Shown: one piece after another, positions 54,274-64,000 of the stretch
Layout of the letters: every line of letters begins with the position of its first letter
Numbering within the stretch: position 1 is the first letter of the stretch
Assembly: GCF_000953825.1 (NCBI RefSeq)
Contig: NZ_BBUL01000091.1
Coordinates: 164,514 to 228,513 of the forward strand
DNA length: 64,000 bases
Source of the DNA: Cellvibrio sp. OA-2007
GTDB taxonomy: Bacteria > Pseudomonadota > Gammaproteobacteria > Pseudomonadales > Cellvibrionaceae
Direction of reading: 5' to 3'
Made by a program: the position numbers and the translations under genes
Notes under the pieces: generated by a model
Told to the model about the DNA's origin: nothing
Seen by the model: the letters and a program-made list of their open reading frames with translations, nothing else
Databases searched by the model: none

Positions 54274-55599
54274 ATGACCCTGTTAGCCTTTGGCATCAAC
54301 CATACTACCGCCCCACTTGCCTTGCGCGAGCGGGTTGCGTTCGCGCCGGAGAATTTGCACGGTGCTATGCAGGAAGCCTGTGCCCATGCGGGTTTGAGCG
54401 AAGTGGCCATACTCTCCACCTGCAATCGCACCGAAATTTATGCGGCGAGCGAAAGCGATGCGACGGCGATTCAGCAGTGGTTGGTTGATCACACCGCGAT
54501 TAATGCGGCGGATTTAGCCAACAGCTATTACTGCTATCAGGATCACGAAGCCGTACGCCACATGATGAAAGTGGCGGGTGGCCTCGATTCACTGGTACTG
54601 GGTGAGCCGCAAATTTTAGGCCAAATGAAGTCGGCCTTTGCGGTCGCAAAAGAAGCGGGCACTTTAGGGGCGGAATTACACGCTACGTTTCAGCAGGTTT
54701 TTCATATCGCCAAGCGTGTGCGCACCGAGACGGCGATTGGCGAGAATCCGGTTTCTGTTGCTTATGCGGCGGTCAGCCTTGCGCAGCAAATTTTCTCTAA
54801 CCTAAAAGAAGATACCGCGCTTCTGATTGGTGCAGGTGAGACCATTGAACTGGTTGCGCGCCATTTGGTAGAGCAGGGTATTAAACATATTATTGTTGCC
54901 AACCGCACGCTTGATCGCGCCCAGCGGCTCGCGCGCGAATTTAATGGCGAGGCGATTTTACTCGCCGATATTCCCGAGCAATTGCATCGCGCCGATTTGG
55001 TGATTTCCTCCACCGCTAGTCAATTACCGCTGCTCGGCAAAGGCGCGGTAGAATCGGCGCTGAAAAAGCGCAAACACAAACCCATGTTTATGCTCGATAT
55101 CGCCGTGCCGCGCGATATCGAAGAGCAAGTGGGCGAGTTGGATGATGTGTATCTATACACCGTGGATGACTTGCACGCGGTGATTGATGAAAACAAAAAA
55201 TCCCGCGTTGCAGCGGCCGATCAGGCGGAAGAAATTATTACCCAGGGCGTGGAATTGTTTTTGCGCCAGCAGCGCGCGCTCAACGCGGTCGAAACAGTAA
55301 AAGCCTATCGCCATAAGGCGGAGCAACTGCGTGATGCAGAGTTGGAAAAGGCGCTGCGCAGCTTGCACACAGGTGCAAACCCCGAGCAAGTGTTGCAATT
55401 GTTTGCACGCAATCTCACCAATAAATTGATTCATTCGCCCACTAGGGTTTTAAAAGAGGCGAGTGCCAGTTCGCGCCACCACGTTATTCAAGTTGCACAA
55501 GAGCTATTTGATTTATCGCTTAACGCTGAAGCCTTAAACGCAGCGCAAGAATCTGTTAACCCTGCTGCTGAACTTAGCAGTGATGCAAGTGAGTCATAA
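54274..55599 (+). CDS. hemA: Glutamyl-tRNA reductase
   Basis: A 441-residue enzyme reducing glutamyl-tRNA to glutamate-1-semialdehyde, the first committed step of tetrapyrrole synthesis. [17 protein letters not shown], the nucleophile Cys in [11 protein letters not shown], and [18 protein letters not shown] are clear; NADPH binding is at [16 protein letters not shown]. Its stop and the prfA start share one base, the conserved hemA-prfA coupling. Confidence 0.97.
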   Translation: MTLLAFGINHTTAPLALRERVAFAPENLHGAMQEACAHAGLSEVAILSTCNRTEIYAASESDATAIQQWLVDHTAINAADLANSYYCYQDHEAVRHMMKVAGGLDSLVLGEPQILGQMKSAFAVAKEAGTLGAELHATFQQVFHIAKRVRTETAIGENPVSVAYAAVSLAQQIFSNLKEDTALLIGAGETIELVARHLVEQGIKHIIVANRTLDRAQRLAREFNGEAILLADIPEQLHRADLVISSTASQLPLLGKGAVESALKKRKHKPMFMLDIAVPRDIEEQVGELDDVYLYTVDDLHAVIDENKKSRVAAADQAEEIITQGVELFLRQQRALNAVETVKAYRHKAEQLRDAELEKALRSLHTGANPEQVLQLFARNLTNKLIHSPTRVLKEASASSRHHVIQVAQELFDLSLNAEALNAAQESVNPAAELSSDASES

Positions 55600-56681
55600 T
55601 GAAAGCATCAATTTTAGAAAAACTGGATCGCCTGAAAGAGCGCTATGAAGAAGTGAGCGCAATGCTGTCGGAAGCCGACATCATCAACAACCAAAATAAA
55701 TTTCGCGATCTCTCCAAAGAGTACGCCGAATTAGAGCCGGTGGTGCAGGGCTATCAAAACTATTTGAACCTGCTCGCCAATATCGAAGAGGCCAAACACC
55801 TGCTGGTGGATGGCGACGCCGATATGAAAGAAATGGCCGAAGAAGAGCTGAAAGATTGCACTGCGCAACTTGAGCCCATGCAGTTGGAGTTGCAAAAACT
55901 CTTGCTGCCAAAAGATCCTAATGACGAGAAAAACTGTTACCTCGAAATTCGCGCCGGTACCGGTGGCGATGAGGCGGCAATTTTCTCTGGCGATTTATTC
56001 CGCATGTATTCGCGCTACGCTGAAAATCAAGGTTGGCGTGTGGAAGTTTTGAGCCAAAACGAAGGCGAACACGGCGGCTTTAAAGAAATTATTTCGTTGG
56101 TGAGCGGCCAAGGTGTTTATTCAAAATTAAAATTTGAATCGGGCGCGCACCGGGTTCAGCGTGTACCGGAAACCGAATCCCAGGGCCGTATCCATACCTC
56201 TGCTTGCACTGTGGCAGTAATGCCGGAAGCGGATGAAATGGAAGAGATCAATATCAACAAAGCTGATTTGCGTATCGATACCTTTCGCGCATCTGGTGCG
56301 GGTGGTCAGCACGTTAACAAAACCGATTCGGCGATTCGTATTGTGCACATTCCCACCGGCTTGGTAATTGAATGCCAGGACGAGCGCTCGCAACACAAAA
56401 ACCGCGCCCGCGCGATGAGTTTGCTCGCCACCAAATTAAAGCAGCAACAAGAAGATGCCGCGCACAAATCGCTTTCCGATGAGCGCCGCAGTTTGGTGGG
56501 CTCGGGCGATCGCTCCGAGCGAATTCGCACTTACAACTACCCGCAAGGCCGCGTGACCGATCACCGTATCAACCTGACGTTGTATTCGCTGGATGCGATT
56601 ATGCAAGGCGATTTGAATCCGGTTGTTGATCCACTTGCTCATGAATACCAAGCAGATCAGTTGGCGGCGATTGCGGATTGA
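55599..56681 (+). CDS. prfA: Peptide chain release factor 1
   Basis: A 360-residue RF1 that reads UAA and UAG. The codon-recognition tripeptide (PET) lies in [14 protein letters not shown] and the GGQ catalytic motif in [17 protein letters not shown]. The next gene, prmC, encodes the methylase for that Gln. A hairpin repeat separates the two. Confidence 0.97.
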   Translation: MKASILEKLDRLKERYEEVSAMLSEADIINNQNKFRDLSKEYAELEPVVQGYQNYLNLLANIEEAKHLLVDGDADMKEMAEEELKDCTAQLEPMQLELQKLLLPKDPNDEKNCYLEIRAGTGGDEAAIFSGDLFRMYSRYAENQGWRVEVLSQNEGEHGGFKEIISLVSGQGVYSKLKFESGAHRVQRVPETESQGRIHTSACTVAVMPEADEMEEININKADLRIDTFRASGAGGQHVNKTDSAIRIVHIPTGLVIECQDERSQHKNRARAMSLLATKLKQQQEDAAHKSLSDERRSLVGSGDRSERIRTYNYPQGRVTDHRINLTLYSLDAIMQGDLNPVVDPLAHEYQADQLAAIAD

Positions 56682-56700
56682 GATTATTGAGCGCACATTC

Positions 56701-56794
56701 GTAGGTTGGCGGTGAGGAACGAACCCCAACACTTTGTGGCAAGATTGATATGTTGGGGTTCGTTCCTCAGTCTACGCGACCCGCCACAACCTAC
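56701..56794. repeat. Hairpin/MITE-like element between prfA and prmC
   Basis: A perfect 19-bp stem (tgaggaacgaaccccaaca at 56713-56731 with its complement at 56751-56769) plus an outer stem gtaggttggcgg / ccgcc-a-caacctac. It resembles the dispersed gtaggttggg-type repeats common in proteobacteria. It ends 10 bp before the prmC ATG. Confidence 0.8.
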
Positions 56795-56804
56795 GGACTC
56801 CCCT

Positions 56805-57674
56805 ATGAACAACATCACCGTTGCGCAATGTTTACAGCGTGCAGGCGAATTGGAATTGATCAGCGATTCCGCTCGCCTCGATATCGAATTAATTCTCTGC
56901 CATATCCTGCAAAAAAATCGCACTTATCTTTTTACCTGGCCGGATAAAACACTCACCACTGAACAAGAAACGTTATTTAACGATTATTTCGTGCGTCGCA
57001 AAAATGGTGAGCCAGTCGCGCATATTATTGGCCAGCGCGAGTTTTGGTCGCTGCCACTTGCCGTTAATAATTCCACGCTGATTCCGCGCCCGGATACTGA
57101 GCTACTGGTGGAAACCGTGCTGGAATTATTCAGCGGCGATTCCACCCAGCAAATCCGCCGCTGCCTCGATTTGGGTACGGGCACAGGTGCGATTGTGCTG
57201 GCGCTGGCGAGTGAAAAGCCGCACTGGCAATTGTTGGGGGTGGATAAATCCGCAGACGCGGTTGCGCTTGCCGAAACCAATCGCCGCGAATTGCAATTTG
57301 ATCAGGTGCAAATACTGCAGAGCGATTGGTTTACTGCACCGGCGTTACAAGGAGATGCAACCGGCGCGCAACAATTTGATGTTATCGTCAGCAATCCACC
57401 TTATATCGACCCGCAAGATCCGCACTTGGAGCAGGGTGATGTGCGCTTTGAGCCGCGCTCGGCATTAATAGCGGATAACCACGGTTTGGCGGATATCGAA
57501 TTCATCATTCAACACAGTTGGGATTATCTGCGCACACAAGGCTGGCTGTTGTTAGAGCATGGTTATGACCAAGCCGCCGCAGTGCGCAGCTTGTTAACAG
57601 CGCGCGGTTTTGTGCAAGTAGAAACCCGCCGCGATTTAGGTGGCAATGAGCGCGTGAGCTTGGGGAGAAAATAA
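56805..57674 (+). CDS. prmC: Release factor glutamine methyltransferase
   Basis: A 289-residue SAM-dependent enzyme that N5-methylates the GGQ glutamine of RF1 and RF2. LDLGTGTGAIVLALA is the SAM-binding motif and VIVSNPPYIDP the NPPY catalytic motif. The ATG at 56805 (MNNITVAQCL) is chosen; the frame is open 33 codons upstream, but that part lies in the hairpin repeat. Confidence 0.95.
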   Translation: MNNITVAQCLQRAGELELISDSARLDIELILCHILQKNRTYLFTWPDKTLTTEQETLFNDYFVRRKNGEPVAHIIGQREFWSLPLAVNNSTLIPRPDTELLVETVLELFSGDSTQQIRRCLDLGTGTGAIVLALASEKPHWQLLGVDKSADAVALAETNRRELQFDQVQILQSDWFTAPALQGDATGAQQFDVIVSNPPYIDPQDPHLEQGDVRFEPRSALIADNHGLADIEFIIQHSWDYLRTQGWLLLEHGYDQAAAVRSLLTARGFVQVETRRDLGGNERVSLGRK

Positions 57675-57700
57675 TGGGATATAAATTGTATGAAGGGAAT

Positions 57701-57770
57701 CGTCATTCTCGCGTAGCGGGAATCCATAGGTGTTTAATAAAAAGCTGGACTCCCGCTAGCGGGAGTGACG
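57701..57770. repeat. Dispersed palindromic repeat, copy 2
   Basis: The same two-armed element as at 28645 and 63119: cgtcattctcgcgtagcggg at the left end and ctcccgctagcgggagtgacg at the right. It fills most of the gap between prmC and the moeB gene. Confidence 0.85.
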
Positions 57771-57797
57771 AAGACAAAATGAATTATTGAGCTGTCT

Positions 57798-58550
57798 ATG
57801 AACGACGAACAACTACTGCGTTACTCGCGCCAAATCATGCTGCCCGATGTGGATTTGGATGGGCAGGAAAAATTATTGGCGGCGCGGGTATTAATTATCG
57901 GCCTCGGCGGATTGGGTTCACCTGTTGCCATGTATTTGGCAGCGGCGGGTGTTGGTCATCTCACTCTGGTGGATTTTGACTCGGTTGATCTCAGCAATTT
58001 ACAGCGGCAAATTGTGCACACCAATGCGCGCATCGGGGTAAACAAAGCAGCTTCGGCCGCGCAAAGTGTGCGCGAGTTAAATCCCGACGTGGCGATTACT
58101 TGCATCGAAACATTATTAACGGCAGATGAGCTTGCCGAACAAGTAAAACAAGCCAGTGTTGTGGTTGATTGCAGTGATAATTTTCAAACTCGTTTTGCGA
58201 TTAATGCTGCTTGTGTTGCGGCAAAAGTTCCGTTGGTATCCGGTGCGGCGATTCGTTTGGAAGGGCAAATTGCGGTGTTTGATTCGCGCACTGAAACCAG
58301 CCCTTGTTATCGCTGTTTGTATGAAGAAGATAGCGACGATTTAACCTGTGCCGCAAATGGTGTCTTAGCGCCTTTGGTTGGCATTATCGGCTCCATGCAG
58401 GCGCTGGAAGCCATTAAATTGATTTGCGGTTTTGGCTCCAATCTCGCCGGGCGTTTGCTGTTGCTGGATGCACGCCACAGCCAATGGCGCGAATTAAAAT
58501 TACCCAAAGATCACAACTGCCCGGTATGTAGCCAACGTGTGCCTGAATAA
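57798..58550 (+). CDS. moeB: Molybdopterin-synthase adenylyltransferase MoeB/ThiF-like
   Basis: A 250-residue E1-like enzyme that adenylates the C-terminus of a ubiquitin-like sulfur carrier. LIIGLGGLGSPVAMYLAAAG is the nucleotide-binding loop, DFDSVDLSNLQRQI the conserved segment, and zinc Cys pairs appear as CYRC and CPVC. The hemA-prfA-prmC-moeB order is a pseudomonad feature. ThiF function cannot be excluded by sequence alone. Confidence 0.9.
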   Translation: MNDEQLLRYSRQIMLPDVDLDGQEKLLAARVLIIGLGGLGSPVAMYLAAAGVGHLTLVDFDSVDLSNLQRQIVHTNARIGVNKAASAAQSVRELNPDVAITCIETLLTADELAEQVKQASVVVDCSDNFQTRFAINAACVAAKVPLVSGAAIRLEGQIAVFDSRTETSPCYRCLYEEDSDDLTCAANGVLAPLVGIIGSMQALEAIKLICGFGSNLAGRLLLLDARHSQWRELKLPKDHNCPVCSQRVPE

Positions 58551-58637
58551 AGCGTAAGACTGTGTAAAGGGCTTGTTTTTTATCATCGCGTCTTTATATT
58601 GGCGCTAACAAAATCTCTCCGAATTAAAGGTGTAAGC

Positions 58638-59198
58638 ATGAACGATGTACCTCCCGTATACAAAACCGGTTTTTTCCCCTCGCTGATTTTCAGCTCGCGC
58701 TGGTTGCAATTACCTCTGTACTTGGGGTTAATTGTCGCGCAGTGTGCTTACGTGTACCTGTTTTTACATGAGCTGTGGTTGTTGGTCATCGGAGTGTCTT
58801 CACTGGGCGAGCAGCAAATTATGCTAATCGTTTTAGGTTTGATCGATGTAGTGATGATTTCCAACTTGTTGGTGATGGTGATTGTGGGCGGTTATGAAAC
58901 CTTTGTGTCGCGCTTGCGCTTGCAGGGGCATCCAGATCAGCCGGAGTGGTTGAGTCATGTTAATGCCACCGTGCTCAAAGTAAAACTGGCTATGGCGATT
59001 ATCGGTATATCGTCAATCCATTTATTAAAAACGTTTATCGAAGCAGGCAATATCGGTATGCCCGGCGCTAAGTTCACTGAAGAGGGTGTCATGTGGCAAA
59101 CCATTATTCACATGACCTTTATCGCGTCGGCCATTGGTATTGCTTACACAGATTTGTTGATGCAAAAAGTAAGTTCTGCGAATAAGATTAAACATTAA
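58638..59198 (+). CDS. YqhA/UPF0114 family membrane protein
   Basis: A 186-residue inner-membrane protein with four helices ([54 protein letters not shown] and [18 protein letters not shown]). The motif [12 protein letters not shown] is characteristic of the family. The function is unknown. The ATG at 58638 has AAAGG upstream; the in-frame extension of 13 codons lacks a good ribosome site. Confidence 0.9.
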   Translation: MNDVPPVYKTGFFPSLIFSSRWLQLPLYLGLIVAQCAYVYLFLHELWLLVIGVSSLGEQQIMLIVLGLIDVVMISNLLVMVIVGGYETFVSRLRLQGHPDQPEWLSHVNATVLKVKLAMAIIGISSIHLLKTFIEAGNIGMPGAKFTEEGVMWQTIIHMTFIASAIGIAYTDLLMQKVSSANKIKH

Positions 59199-59283
59199 TG
59201 TTCGGCGATGGGTGGCGCGCAAGCTACATCCATCGGCTTGTAGCAGTATCGGCAATTGTAAAATCCAATAACAGGAGTTTGAT

Positions 59284-59460
59284 ATGAATGTTGAAGTAGG
59301 TGGTTTTTTCGGCCTGTTACTGCTGATTTGTGTGATCTACGCGATTATCAAAACAGTGCAAAGTAAAGCGGGCACAGGTACCAAAGTTATATGGGTTGTG
59401 GTGTTATTGCTTTTGCCATTTCTGGGCTTTATTTTGTGGTTATTGTTTGGCCCCAAGTAG
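59284..59460 (+). CDS. Small PLDc_N-type membrane protein (58 aa)
   Basis: Translating from the ATG at 59284 gives 58 residues with two hydrophobic helices (GFFGLLLLICVIYAIIKTV and VIWVVVLLLLPFLGFILWLLFG) ending PK. This matches the short phospholipase D nuclease N-terminal (PLDc_N) proteins, which have no nuclease domain. AACAGGAG lies 8 bp upstream. It is likely an inner-membrane protein of unknown role. Confidence 0.8.
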   Translation: MNVEVGGFFGLLLLICVIYAIIKTVQSKAGTGTKVIWVVVLLLLPFLGFILWLLFGPK

Positions 59461-59465
59461 CGCGT

Positions 59466-59499
59466 GATGGGTATCGCTTAGGCTCCACCCATCCTACGT
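59466..59499. repeat. Short gatgggt...acccatc hairpin repeat
   Basis: A 7-bp stem (gatgggt at 59466-59472, acccatc at 59487-59493) followed by ctacg. It resembles the dispersed gatgggt..acccatcctacg repeats of proteobacteria. A related gatgggtgg..ccatc motif lies at about 59208-59231, so the small membrane-protein gene is flanked by both. Confidence 0.55.
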
Positions 59500-59511
59500 T
59501 TTAACTGCTTT

Positions 59512-60513
59512 TTAGTTAAAAAATCCTGCTTTTAATTCTGCATGTTGTTCCGCTTTTAAACGTGGGCCAAATTGGCTCACAACTTTTGCGGCGGCGAGGT
59601 TGGCAAATTCAGCCGCTGTTTTAAAATCTTTGCCGTTATTGATTGCATACAAAAATGCTCCGGCAAACATATCACCCGCACCGTTGGTATCGATGGCTGT
59701 TACGGCAGGTGCAGCGACCTTAATCAAGGTTTCACCATCAAATACCAGTGCGCCTTCGCTGCCGCAGGTAATGGCAAATTGTTTGCAGTATTGTTTTAGT
59801 GCTTCGCTGGCGGCTCCAATGGTTGTTGTTTGGGTGAAGCCGAGTGCTTCATCGCGGTTGCAGAAAATCAAATCTACGCCGCTGCCAATCATTTCTACTA
59901 AACCATCGCGGAAAAATTGCACCATCGCCGGGTCAGATAAGCTCAGCGCCGTTTTGGTGTTATTCGCTTCTGCTTGTTGGCGCAATTCAATTGCTGCGGC
60001 GCGGCCAGTGGGCGAGGTGACTAGATAACCTTCGATGTAGGCGTAGTGGGACTGCGCAATTGCTGCCGCATCTAATTCATTGACCGACAAGGTTTCGCTA
60101 ATGCCGAGAAAGGTATTCATGGTGCGTTCAGCGTCAGGTGTAATCATCACCAAACATTTACCGGTGATACCTGCTGGTGGGGTGATATGCGCAGGTGTAG
60201 CGACACCGGCTGCGTGAATATCGTTTAAATAAAACTCACCGTTTTCATCGTTGGCAACTTTGCAGGAAAAAAAGTTGGGTGAACCAAAATAACCGGCGGC
60301 GATAATACTATTGGCCGCCGAGCCGCCGCTGGCGCGATGGGATGCAACCAAGTGATCTTGCAGATAAGTGATCAATGCATTCTGGCGCGCTTCATCAACC
60401 AGTGTCATAACCCCTTTGGTCACTGCCATGGTGGTGAGATCGGCATCGGTCAGGGTGATTTCAGTATCGACCAGCGCTGCGCCTATGCCGTAAATATGAT
60501 ATTGCTTGTTCAT
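59512..60513 (-). CDS. PfkB family sugar/adenosine kinase
   Basis: A 333-residue ribokinase-fold enzyme. ASGGSAANSIIAAGYFG forms the sugar-binding part and DTNGAGDMFAGAFLYAI the anion-hole motif with the catalytic Asp. Its sequence resembles bacterial adenosine kinase-like members, so purine nucleoside salvage is plausible. I start at 60513 (MNKQYHIYGIG); the frame is open 32 codons further without family support. Confidence 0.87.
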   Translation of the reverse strand: MNKQYHIYGIGAALVDTEITLTDADLTTMAVTKGVMTLVDEARQNALITYLQDHLVASHRASGGSAANSIIAAGYFGSPNFFSCKVANDENGEFYLNDIHAAGVATPAHITPPAGITGKCLVMITPDAERTMNTFLGISETLSVNELDAAAIAQSHYAYIEGYLVTSPTGRAAAIELRQQAEANNTKTALSLSDPAMVQFFRDGLVEMIGSGVDLIFCNRDEALGFTQTTTIGAASEALKQYCKQFAITCGSEGALVFDGETLIKVAAPAVTAIDTNGAGDMFAGAFLYAINNGKDFKTAAEFANLAAAKVVSQFGPRLKAEQHAELKAGFFN

Positions 60514-60722
60514 GGATGTGACCTTGTGGATTAAGTGATCGATTTCAGGATTGTGCCGCATTATGCAAAATTCATGGTGCACGATAAAGCGGAAGCGTGT
60601 TTTTCGCACCCAAGTACTTTTATTTTGTTTCGCATTCGTCAGGCGTGGCGGTTAAACTGCCCCCCGCTTTTTTCTCGCTAATATCGCCTTTTTATTCGCT
60701 TTAACCATCACTAAGACTACTT

Positions 60723-63068
60723 ATGACTAAACGCCGCGCTACTACTCGTCGCCCTAAAAGTTCCGGTTCTGCTCCTCGTCGCGGTTGGGCGCTGGCGCGC
60801 TTGTGGATGTTGTATGGTTTACTGTTAATGGTGGCGCTGGTGGGAATCTGGACGCTGTACCTGGATTCGGTGGTGCGGGAAAAATTTGAAGGCAAAAAAT
60901 GGGCGCTGCCGGCGCGGGTTTATGCGCGGCCGCTGGAGTTGTACCAGGGGCAAACTCTGACTCCGGCACTGTTTGAACAGGAGCTGCGCGCGCTCGGCTA
61001 TCGCTTTGAAGATAATGCCAACACCCCAGGACAAGTCCTGAAAAAAGTCAGCGCAGGCTCCCATGAGGTGGTGTATCACATCCACAGTCGCGGTTTTGAT
61101 TTTTGGGATAAAAAAGAAGTTGCGCGCAAATTTATGCTGCGGGTGAATAACAATAGCGTGCAGGGTTTGATCGATTTAGCCGGTGCCGATTTACCACTGG
61201 TGCGTATGGAGCCGGAGGAAATTGGCGGTTTTTATCCAGCGGATAAAGAAGATCGCCTGCTGGTGCGGCTCAGTGATTTGCCACCGCTGCTGGGTGAAAC
61301 CTTGTTGGCAGTAGAAGATAAAAACTTTCTCGATCATCACGGAGTATCGCCCTTGGCGATTGTGCGGGCGGCCTGGCTCAATGCTACGCGCAGTGACGGC
61401 GGTTTGCAGGGCGGCAGTACGATCACCCAACAATTGGTGAAAAACTTCTATCTCACTAACGAGCGCAGTGTGCTGCGCCGCAAAATTCCCGAAGCGATTA
61501 TGGCGATGTTGCTGGAGGTGCATTACAGCAAGTCGGAAATTTTAGAAACTTACATCAACGAGATTTTTTTAGGCCAGAGTGGCGACCGTGAAATTCACGG
61601 TTTCGCACTGGCGGCGCAACATTATTTCCGCCAGCCATTGCGCGAATTAAAAACCCATGAACTCGCGCTGTTGGTGGGCTTGGTCAAGGGTGCGTCTTAC
61701 TACAACCCTTGGCGCAATCCCGAGCGCGCAAAAAGCCGGCGCAACGTGGTGCTGGCGGTGATGCACAAAGAGGGGCTGATCAGCGAGCAGCAGTTGAAAG
61801 CCGCGCAAGCCGCTCCGCTCGGTATTGTTGCCAAAGGTGAAGCGCGCACCACTACTTATCCTGCCTTTATGGATTTAGTGAAGCGCCAGTTGAAACAGGA
61901 TTACAAAGAAAGTGATTTGCGCAGCGAGGGGCTACGCATCTTCACCACGCTGTCGCCCATGGTGCAGCGTCAGGCTGAGAAGTCGATGAAACTGCGTGTG
62001 GAGCAGTTGGAAAAACAATTTAGAACGAAGGATGTCCAGGGCGGAATGGTGGTCACCTCGGTGGGTGGTGGCGAAATTCTGGCGTTGCTGGGTGATAAAG
62101 ACCCGCGCTTCTCCGGCTTTAATCGCGCGCTGGATGCCAAGCGTCCTGTTGGTTCATTGATAAAACCTTTCGTGTATTTAACCGCGCTGGAAATACCCCA
62201 GCAATACAATCTCGGCACCATCATCAGTGATGCACCGGTGAGTTATAAATCTGGCGGTAAATGGTGGTCACCAAAGAACGCCGATAAAAAAGATCACGGC
62301 GATATCCCGCTCTACAAAGGCTTGGCCTATTCCTATAATCAATCCACTGCGCGGTTGGGCATGACGATTGGTCTGGATCGTGTTGCTAAAACAATAAAAC
62401 AAGCCGGTTACGCGGGCGATGTACCCAAATTGCCGGCGATATTATTAGGGTCGATTGATATGTCGCCGCTAGAAGTGGCAGGTATGTATCACACCATTGC
62501 TGCGGAAGGCGTATTCACACCCATCCACGCAATTCGCGAAGTGCTCGCAGCCGATGGCAAACCATTGAAACGTTACCCACTCGAATTGGAGCAGCGCTTT
62601 TCCATCGAGTCCACCTTTCAGTTGCAATACGCTCTGCAGCGCACTTTGCGCGAAGGTACCGGGCGCAGCGCCTACAACCAGATTCCATCGCATATCGATC
62701 TCGCGGGCAAAACAGGGACTACCGACGATCAGCGCGATAGCTGGTTCGCCGGTTTTAGTGGAGAGCATTTGGCGGTTGTGTGGCTTGGGCGTGATAACAA
62801 CAGTGCAACCCCGTTAAGTGGCGCTGGTGGTGCCATGCAAGTCTGGGCTGATTTTATGAAGCAGGTGCCAACACGCAGTCTGGAGCAAATACCACCTGCC
62901 GGGGTGAGTTTCGATTGGCTGGATACTGCAACCGGTAAACTCAGCGCCGAGACCTGCGAAGGCGCCGTCTGGCTGCCGCTGCGCGATGAGTTTCGCCCGC
63001 TGGATTCCGTTGACTGCCATCAGGATCGAAACCCGCTCAAATCCCTGTGGCAAAGGATAGTGAACTGA
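60723..63068 (+). CDS. mrcB: Penicillin-binding protein 1B (bifunctional)
   Basis: A 781-residue class A PBP. It has a basic cytoplasmic start, one membrane helix (LWMLYGLLLMVALVGIWTLY), a UB2H-like region (about 60-170), a GT51 glycosyltransferase domain with VEDKNFLDHHG (catalytic Glu198), and a transpeptidase domain with SLIK (Ser478, Lys481), YSYNQS and KTGTTDD. It polymerises and crosslinks peptidoglycan in the periplasm. It is monocistronic, followed by a repeat region. Confidence 0.95.
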   Translation: MTKRRATTRRPKSSGSAPRRGWALARLWMLYGLLLMVALVGIWTLYLDSVVREKFEGKKWALPARVYARPLELYQGQTLTPALFEQELRALGYRFEDNANTPGQVLKKVSAGSHEVVYHIHSRGFDFWDKKEVARKFMLRVNNNSVQGLIDLAGADLPLVRMEPEEIGGFYPADKEDRLLVRLSDLPPLLGETLLAVEDKNFLDHHGVSPLAIVRAAWLNATRSDGGLQGGSTITQQLVKNFYLTNERSVLRRKIPEAIMAMLLEVHYSKSEILETYINEIFLGQSGDREIHGFALAAQHYFRQPLRELKTHELALLVGLVKGASYYNPWRNPERAKSRRNVVLAVMHKEGLISEQQLKAAQAAPLGIVAKGEARTTTYPAFMDLVKRQLKQDYKESDLRSEGLRIFTTLSPMVQRQAEKSMKLRVEQLEKQFRTKDVQGGMVVTSVGGGEILALLGDKDPRFSGFNRALDAKRPVGSLIKPFVYLTALEIPQQYNLGTIISDAPVSYKSGGKWWSPKNADKKDHGDIPLYKGLAYSYNQSTARLGMTIGLDRVAKTIKQAGYAGDVPKLPAILLGSIDMSPLEVAGMYHTIAAEGVFTPIHAIREVLAADGKPLKRYPLELEQRFSIESTFQLQYALQRTLREGTGRSAYNQIPSHIDLAGKTGTTDDQRDSWFAGFSGEHLAVVWLGRDNNSATPLSGAGGAMQVWADFMKQVPTRSLEQIPPAGVSFDWLDTATGKLSAETCEGAVWLPLRDEFRPLDSVDCHQDRNPLKSLWQRIVN

Positions 63069-63118
63069 TCAGCTGATCTGGAAAGACTTGTCACTCCTAT
63101 CAATCATCATCGGGGAGT

Positions 63119-63188
63119 CGTCATCCCCGCTTGCGGGGATCCATGGGTATTAAAAGCAAAAGCTGGACTCCCGCAAGCGGGAGTGACG
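63119..63188. repeat. Dispersed palindromic repeat, copy 3
   Basis: The left arm is gtcatccccgcttgcgggga and the right arm ctcccgcaagcgggagtgacg, as in copies at 28645 and 57701. Additional ggagtgacg fragments follow at about 63200 and 63222, suggesting decayed extra units. Confidence 0.85.
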
Positions 63189-63360
63189 TCGAGTTTCAAA
63201 GGAGTGACGACGAGACTCATGGGGAGTGACGGTCAAGATCTTACATCGCAAAAATAAACCGCTCAGATGAATCCGAAGCTCACTAGACTGTGTCTTAGTT
63301 GTGAGTTGGGGGCAATATTGATCTAATCCTGCCCGGATTTTTCCTGAGAGGCTTTTCCCA

Positions 63361-64000
63361 TGACCTTATCGTTTACCTTGTCGCGCCAGTTGTTAGGCGC
63401 TTTTGGCATCGTACTGCTGTGCGCAGTTCCGGTTATTCACGCCGCTGAGCTGGAAGGTACGCCTGTACCTCTGGATGCGCCCCATGCTACTTCTGCAGCG
63501 GCCGCAGATGCCCCTTCAGCACCTGATCAGGCCACTGCTCCAACTGCAGAACAAGCCCCTCCGGCTCCGGTTGCGGATGATTGGCAGCACCACAACAACT
63601 GGGAGCGCGATTGGGAGAAGAACCTGAATCAAGCGTTTGGCGGCGACCATGAAAATAACGGCGGCTTCCATCCGGCGCTGCTGATTCCTCTGTTTGCCAT
63701 AGTCTTTATTTTTGGTGGCCCAATAATCCTGTTGATTTTGATTCTGGTGTTTTTCTTTGGCGCCAAGCGTCGTCGCCAGCAAGACATCAATATGAATATC
63801 GATAAGTTACTCGCCGCCGGGCGCGATATTCCGGTTGAATTATTGCGTGGTGATGAACCTAAAAATGACGAGCCGGTAGGCAGCCGCGACAAGGGGATTC
63901 GCAATATTTTTCTCGGCACTGGTTGGCTGGTGTTTCTCACCATTATGGTGGGGTTCGATATAGGTTCAGCCGGATTTATCTGGATTGCACTGGGTGCATC
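63361..64000 (+). CDS. DUF6249-like exported membrane protein, 3' truncated
   Basis: The frame is open from the ATG at 63361 to the window end (213 codons). It has a signal peptide (LLGAFGIVLLCAVPVIHAAE), an Ala/Pro-rich linker (about 25-72), one helix (LLIPLFAIVFIFGGPIILLILI), a basic stretch, then a segment (DINMNIDKLLAAGRDIPVELLRG) and further helices, as in DUF6249-type proteins. The function is unknown. The C-terminus lies beyond the window. Confidence 0.75.

Overview
The window looks like a chromosomal segment of a moderate-GC gammaproteobacterium close to Cellvibrio (Cellvibrionaceae). The evidence is the poly-serine linker in the first protein, Pseudomonas/Cellvibrio-like gene orders (TPR lipoprotein-lolB-ispE-tRNA-Gln-prs-rplY-pth-ychF running one way, hemA-prfA-prmC-moeB the other; hisI-hisE-tatABC; fabA-fabB), and the housekeeping protein sequences. 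This assignment is inference from content, not from a database search.

Layout. 1-2.6 kb: a 5'-truncated surface protein with a Calx-beta domain and a GlyGly-CTERM-like tail, a CYTH protein, and a small DUF2061 membrane protein behind a Fur-box-like site. 2.6-7.1 kb (minus): FAD oxidoreductase, aldo/keto reductase, hisI, hisE, tatA, tatB, tatC. 7.2-8.7 kb: a degenerate RmlD-like protein and a YefM/YoeB toxin-antitoxin pair. 8.7-14.7 kb: fabB, fabA, ispB, a phosphopantetheinyl transferase, slyD and a DUF5009 membrane protein.

15.4-28.1 kb is the most unusual part: seven tightly packed genes, five of the six junctions overlapping or within 4 bp, that form a lipid-amino acid biosynthesis and export operon. 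They encode a fatty acyl-AMP ligase, a long acyl-CoA dehydrogenase-like enzyme, a free acyl carrier protein, a single-module NRPS (C-A-PCP-TE), an SRPBCC protein, an MMPL exporter fused to a LolA-like domain, and an outer-membrane barrel. The adenylation pocket read by eye (D-I-L-Q-L-G-V-V-W) resembles glycine codes, and the thioesterase has Cys where Ser is usual. I predict an exported, possibly alpha,beta-unsaturated N-acyl-glycine or a cyclised derivative.

28.2-34.2 kb: trxC, a Crp-family regulator, a class III cyclase with TPRs whose second half is visibly AT-richer, orphan small proteins, a PIN/NYN-like protein and tRNA-Met. 34.3-41.2 kb: aroA, an M48 protease, an M32 carboxypeptidase and a YegD-type Hsp70. 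41.2-43.0 kb: two adjacent toxin-antitoxin modules (VapBC and RES/Xre). 43.2-46.1 kb: accessory genes, including a TauE/SafE transporter, an acetyltransferase and a secreted protein.

46.3-63.1 kb is mostly core: ychF, pth, rplY, prs, tRNA-Gln, ispE, lolB, a TPR lipoprotein, an exonuclease-like protein, hemA, prfA, prmC, moeB, a YqhA-family protein, a 58-residue membrane protein, a PfkB kinase and PBP1b. The window ends in a 3'-truncated membrane protein. Three copies of a ~70-bp palindromic repeat and two other hairpin repeats sit between genes in the last half.
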